A DNA stretch of 64,000 nucleotides from a candidate division KSB1 bacterium. GTDB lineage: Bacteria > Zhuqueibacterota > Zhuqueibacteria > Zhuqueibacterales > Zhuqueibacteraceae. The stretch is taken from assembly GCA_034506255.1 (NCBI GenBank), contig JAPDPX010000002.1:124001-188000 (forward strand). The letters run 5' to 3'. Below, one piece after another: positions 62,496 through 64,000 of the stretch. The first letter of the stretch is position 1, and the number at the start of each line of letters is the position of its first letter. The position numbers and the translations under genes were made by a program. The notes beneath the pieces are model-generated. The model saw only the letters and a program-made list of their open reading frames with translations. It was not told where the DNA came from and did not search any database.

Positions 62496-64000
62496 ATGCA
62501 GAAAATCGTTGAGTGTGTACCGAATTTTTCCGAAGGCCGTGACCGCAATCTTATCAGGAAAATCACCGATCAAGTCGCGGCGGTGCGCGGTGTGCAATTG
62601 CTCGATGTCGATTCCGGCGAAAGTACCAATCGCACGGTGGTCACGTTCATTGGCGAGCCGGCGGCGGTGCAGGAGGCGGCGTTTCGCGCCGTCAAGGCGG
62701 CCGCCGAATTGATTGACATGACGCAGCATCACGGCGAGCACCCGCGCATGGGGGCGACCGACGTCCTGCCTTTCGTGCCGGTGGCAAATGTGACAATGGA
62801 AGAATGCGTCGAGATGGCGCGCCAGGTGGGCCGGCGCATCGGCGGGGAGCTGGGCATTCCGGTCTATCTGTATGAGCATGCTGCGACCCGGCCGGAGCGC
62901 AGAAACCTGGCCAGCATCCGTGCCGGTGAGTACGAAGGTTTGCCACAGAAGCTGGCGGATCCCAACTGGCAGCCGGATTTCGGACCGGCACAATTCAACG
63001 CCCGCAGCGGTGCGACGGCCGTGGGGGCGCGCGAGTTCCTGATCGCCTACAACATCAACCTGAACACCACCGACCGGCGCTATGCCACCGACATTGCCTA
63101 TGAGCTGCGTGAGCGCGGCCGTTGCAAGCGCACCGGCAACACCTCGCCGTTCTACTACAAGGGCGAACAGGTTTACTTCACGGCGGGCCAATTCCCCTGC
63201 GGCAATTGTGATTTCGTGGCCGCCTCATTCGAGGAACTGGCGGAACATTACCGGCAGAAATACGGCGGCGATCTTTACGCGCGCTACAAAGCGCTGGGTA
63301 TGAACCCGGAAAATCTGACGGGATCACCGGTTTACCGCGACGGTCTGTTTTCGCATGTGAAGGCGGTCGGCTGGGTGGTGGAGGCCTACAAACGCGCGCA
63401 GATTTCCATCAACCTCACCAACTTCAAGATCACGCCGGCGCATGCCGTGCTGGAGGCCGCACGCACGCTTGCGGCGCAACGCGGAATCATCGTCACCGGC
63501 TCGGAGATTGTGGGGGTGGTGCCGTTTGCGGCCATGTTCGAATCCGGCAAGTTTTATTTGCGGCGCATGCACAAGTCCACCGGCATTCCGGTGCGCGACG
63601 TCCTGGAGACGGCGGTGCAGTCGCTGGGGCTGCGTGACGTGACGGAGTTTGACATCGACAAAAAAATCATCGGCATTCCGCCACGCGACGGCCGGCTGGT
63701 GCAGCAGAAAATCACGGATTTTGTCGATGAAGTTTCGCGCGACACACCCGCGCCCGGCGGTGGCTCGATTGCCGCACTCGCCGGCAGCCTGGGTGCCGCG
63801 CTCGCAGCCATGGTGGCAAACGTGTCCAACGGCAGGGGTGAGTTTGATGGGAAGTACGAGGAGATTTGTGAGCTGGCGGAGCAGGCGCAGCGCGTGAAGG
63901 ATGATTTGTTGCGCGCGGTTGACGAGGATGCCGCCGCCTTCAATGTTGTGCTCGAAGCCATGCGCCTGCCGAAGGACACGCCGGCGCAGCAGGAGGCACG
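62496..64000 (+). CDS. ftcD: formiminotransferase-cyclodeaminase, two-domain (3' end beyond the window)
   Basis: The frame is open from the ATG at 62496 to the window end (501 complete codons, no stop). It begins MQKIVECVPNFSEGRDRNLI, the formiminotransferase opening. It then shows HGEHPRMGATDVLPFVPV, VYLYEHAATRPERRNLA, and FGPAQFNARSGATAVGAREF with IAYNINLNT, all typical of glutamate formiminotransferase. From about residue 400 the cyclodeaminase domain starts with ITDFVDEVSRDTPAPGGGSI and AALAGSLGAALAAMVANVS. The enzyme moves a formimino group from formiminoglutamate to tetrahydrofolate and releases ammonia, linking histidine breakdown to one-carbon metabolism. TTGAGG precedes the start. 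The C-terminus cannot be judged. Confidence 0.93.
   Translation, partial: MQKIVECVPNFSEGRDRNLIRKITDQVAAVRGVQLLDVDSGESTNRTVVTFIGEPAAVQEAAFRAVKAAAELIDMTQHHGEHPRMGATDVLPFVPVANVTMEECVEMARQVGRRIGGELGIPVYLYEHAATRPERRNLASIRAGEYEGLPQKLADPNWQPDFGPAQFNARSGATAVGAREFLIAYNINLNTTDRRYATDIAYELRERGRCKRTGNTSPFYYKGEQVYFTAGQFPCGNCDFVAASFEELAEHYRQKYGGDLYARYKALGMNPENLTGSPVYRDGLFSHVKAVGWVVEAYKRAQISINLTNFKITPAHAVLEAARTLAAQRGIIVTGSEIVGVVPFAAMFESGKFYLRRMHKSTGIPVRDVLETAVQSLGLRDVTEFDIDKKIIGIPPRDGRLVQQKITDFVDEVSRDTPAPGGGSIAALAGSLGAALAAMVANVSNGRGEFDGKYEEICELAEQAQRVKDDLLRAVDEDAAAFNVVLEAMRLPKDTPAQQEA

Overview
The window is about 62 percent GC by eye and looks like one stretch of a chromosome from a diderm (outer-membrane) bacterium. 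The best guess is the FCB superphylum or a related candidate phylum of the Calditrichota/KSB1 kind. Support comes from a 2,224-residue secreted protein ending in a FlgD-like/type IX-style C-terminal domain, a TonB-dependent receptor with a carboxypeptidase-like N-terminal domain, several putative outer-membrane barrels, DUF4097 proteins and HrcA/CIRCE control of groESL. The taxonomic call is inference; there is no rRNA or ribosomal protein gene to anchor it. I found no tRNA, rRNA, CRISPR array, intact insertion sequence or prophage.

Layout, left to right. 0-9 kb: a sorting-domain remnant, an ExeA/GspA-like AAA ATPase, a PAP2 phosphatase, a radical SAM protein, then a run of exported proteins (a helical/TPR-like protein, two with a signal peptide followed by a four-cysteine zinc ribbon, and a putative barrel). 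9-13 kb: a decayed OLD-family ATPase/nuclease gene, a GNAT acetyltransferase and mazG, then a repeat-rich gap. 13-21 kb: a phytol-kinase-like/DUF92 fusion, ftsB, DUF502, a large putative barrel, and an anti-sigma kinase with a membrane PP2C phosphatase. 22-27 kb: a spore-photoproduct-lyase-like radical SAM protein, a ferritin-like/VIT1 fusion, gltX and a BtpA-family protein.

27.7-30.8 kb (minus strand) is an aromatic amino acid operon: chorismate mutase, prephenate dehydratase, DAHP synthase, prephenate dehydrogenase. An AT-rich island then leads to a promoter and CIRCE operator in front of groES-groEL, which end at a strong terminator; transketolase converges on them. 36.9-45 kb holds three secreted genes: a small FnIII-like protein, a single-domain protein and the giant repeat protein. 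45.3-50.3 kb (minus strand) is a thiamine module: TPP riboswitch, TonB receptor, thiamine pyrophosphokinase and a sodium:solute symporter preceded by an (AG)11 microsatellite.

50.4-53.3 kb encodes a Nudix hydrolase, an APH-type sugar-kinase domain fused to a RapZ C-terminal domain, and a MurU-like nucleotidyltransferase, consistent with amino-sugar or cell-wall recycling. 53.6-57.2 kb is sbcD-sbcC. 57.5-64 kb has an OB-HD protein of the YhaM type, two DUF4097-like exported proteins, an Lrp/AsnC regulator and the start of a two-domain formiminotransferase-cyclodeaminase.

Most of the content is ordinary housekeeping. The least explained parts are a modular intergenic repeat family with at least three loci (12.4-13.1, 21.4-21.8 and 36.6-36.8 kb), the exported zinc-ribbon proteins, the APH-RapZ fusion, and a hairpin-ended candidate small RNA near 58.7 kb. 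I did not find a clearly new multi-gene defence or mobile system.
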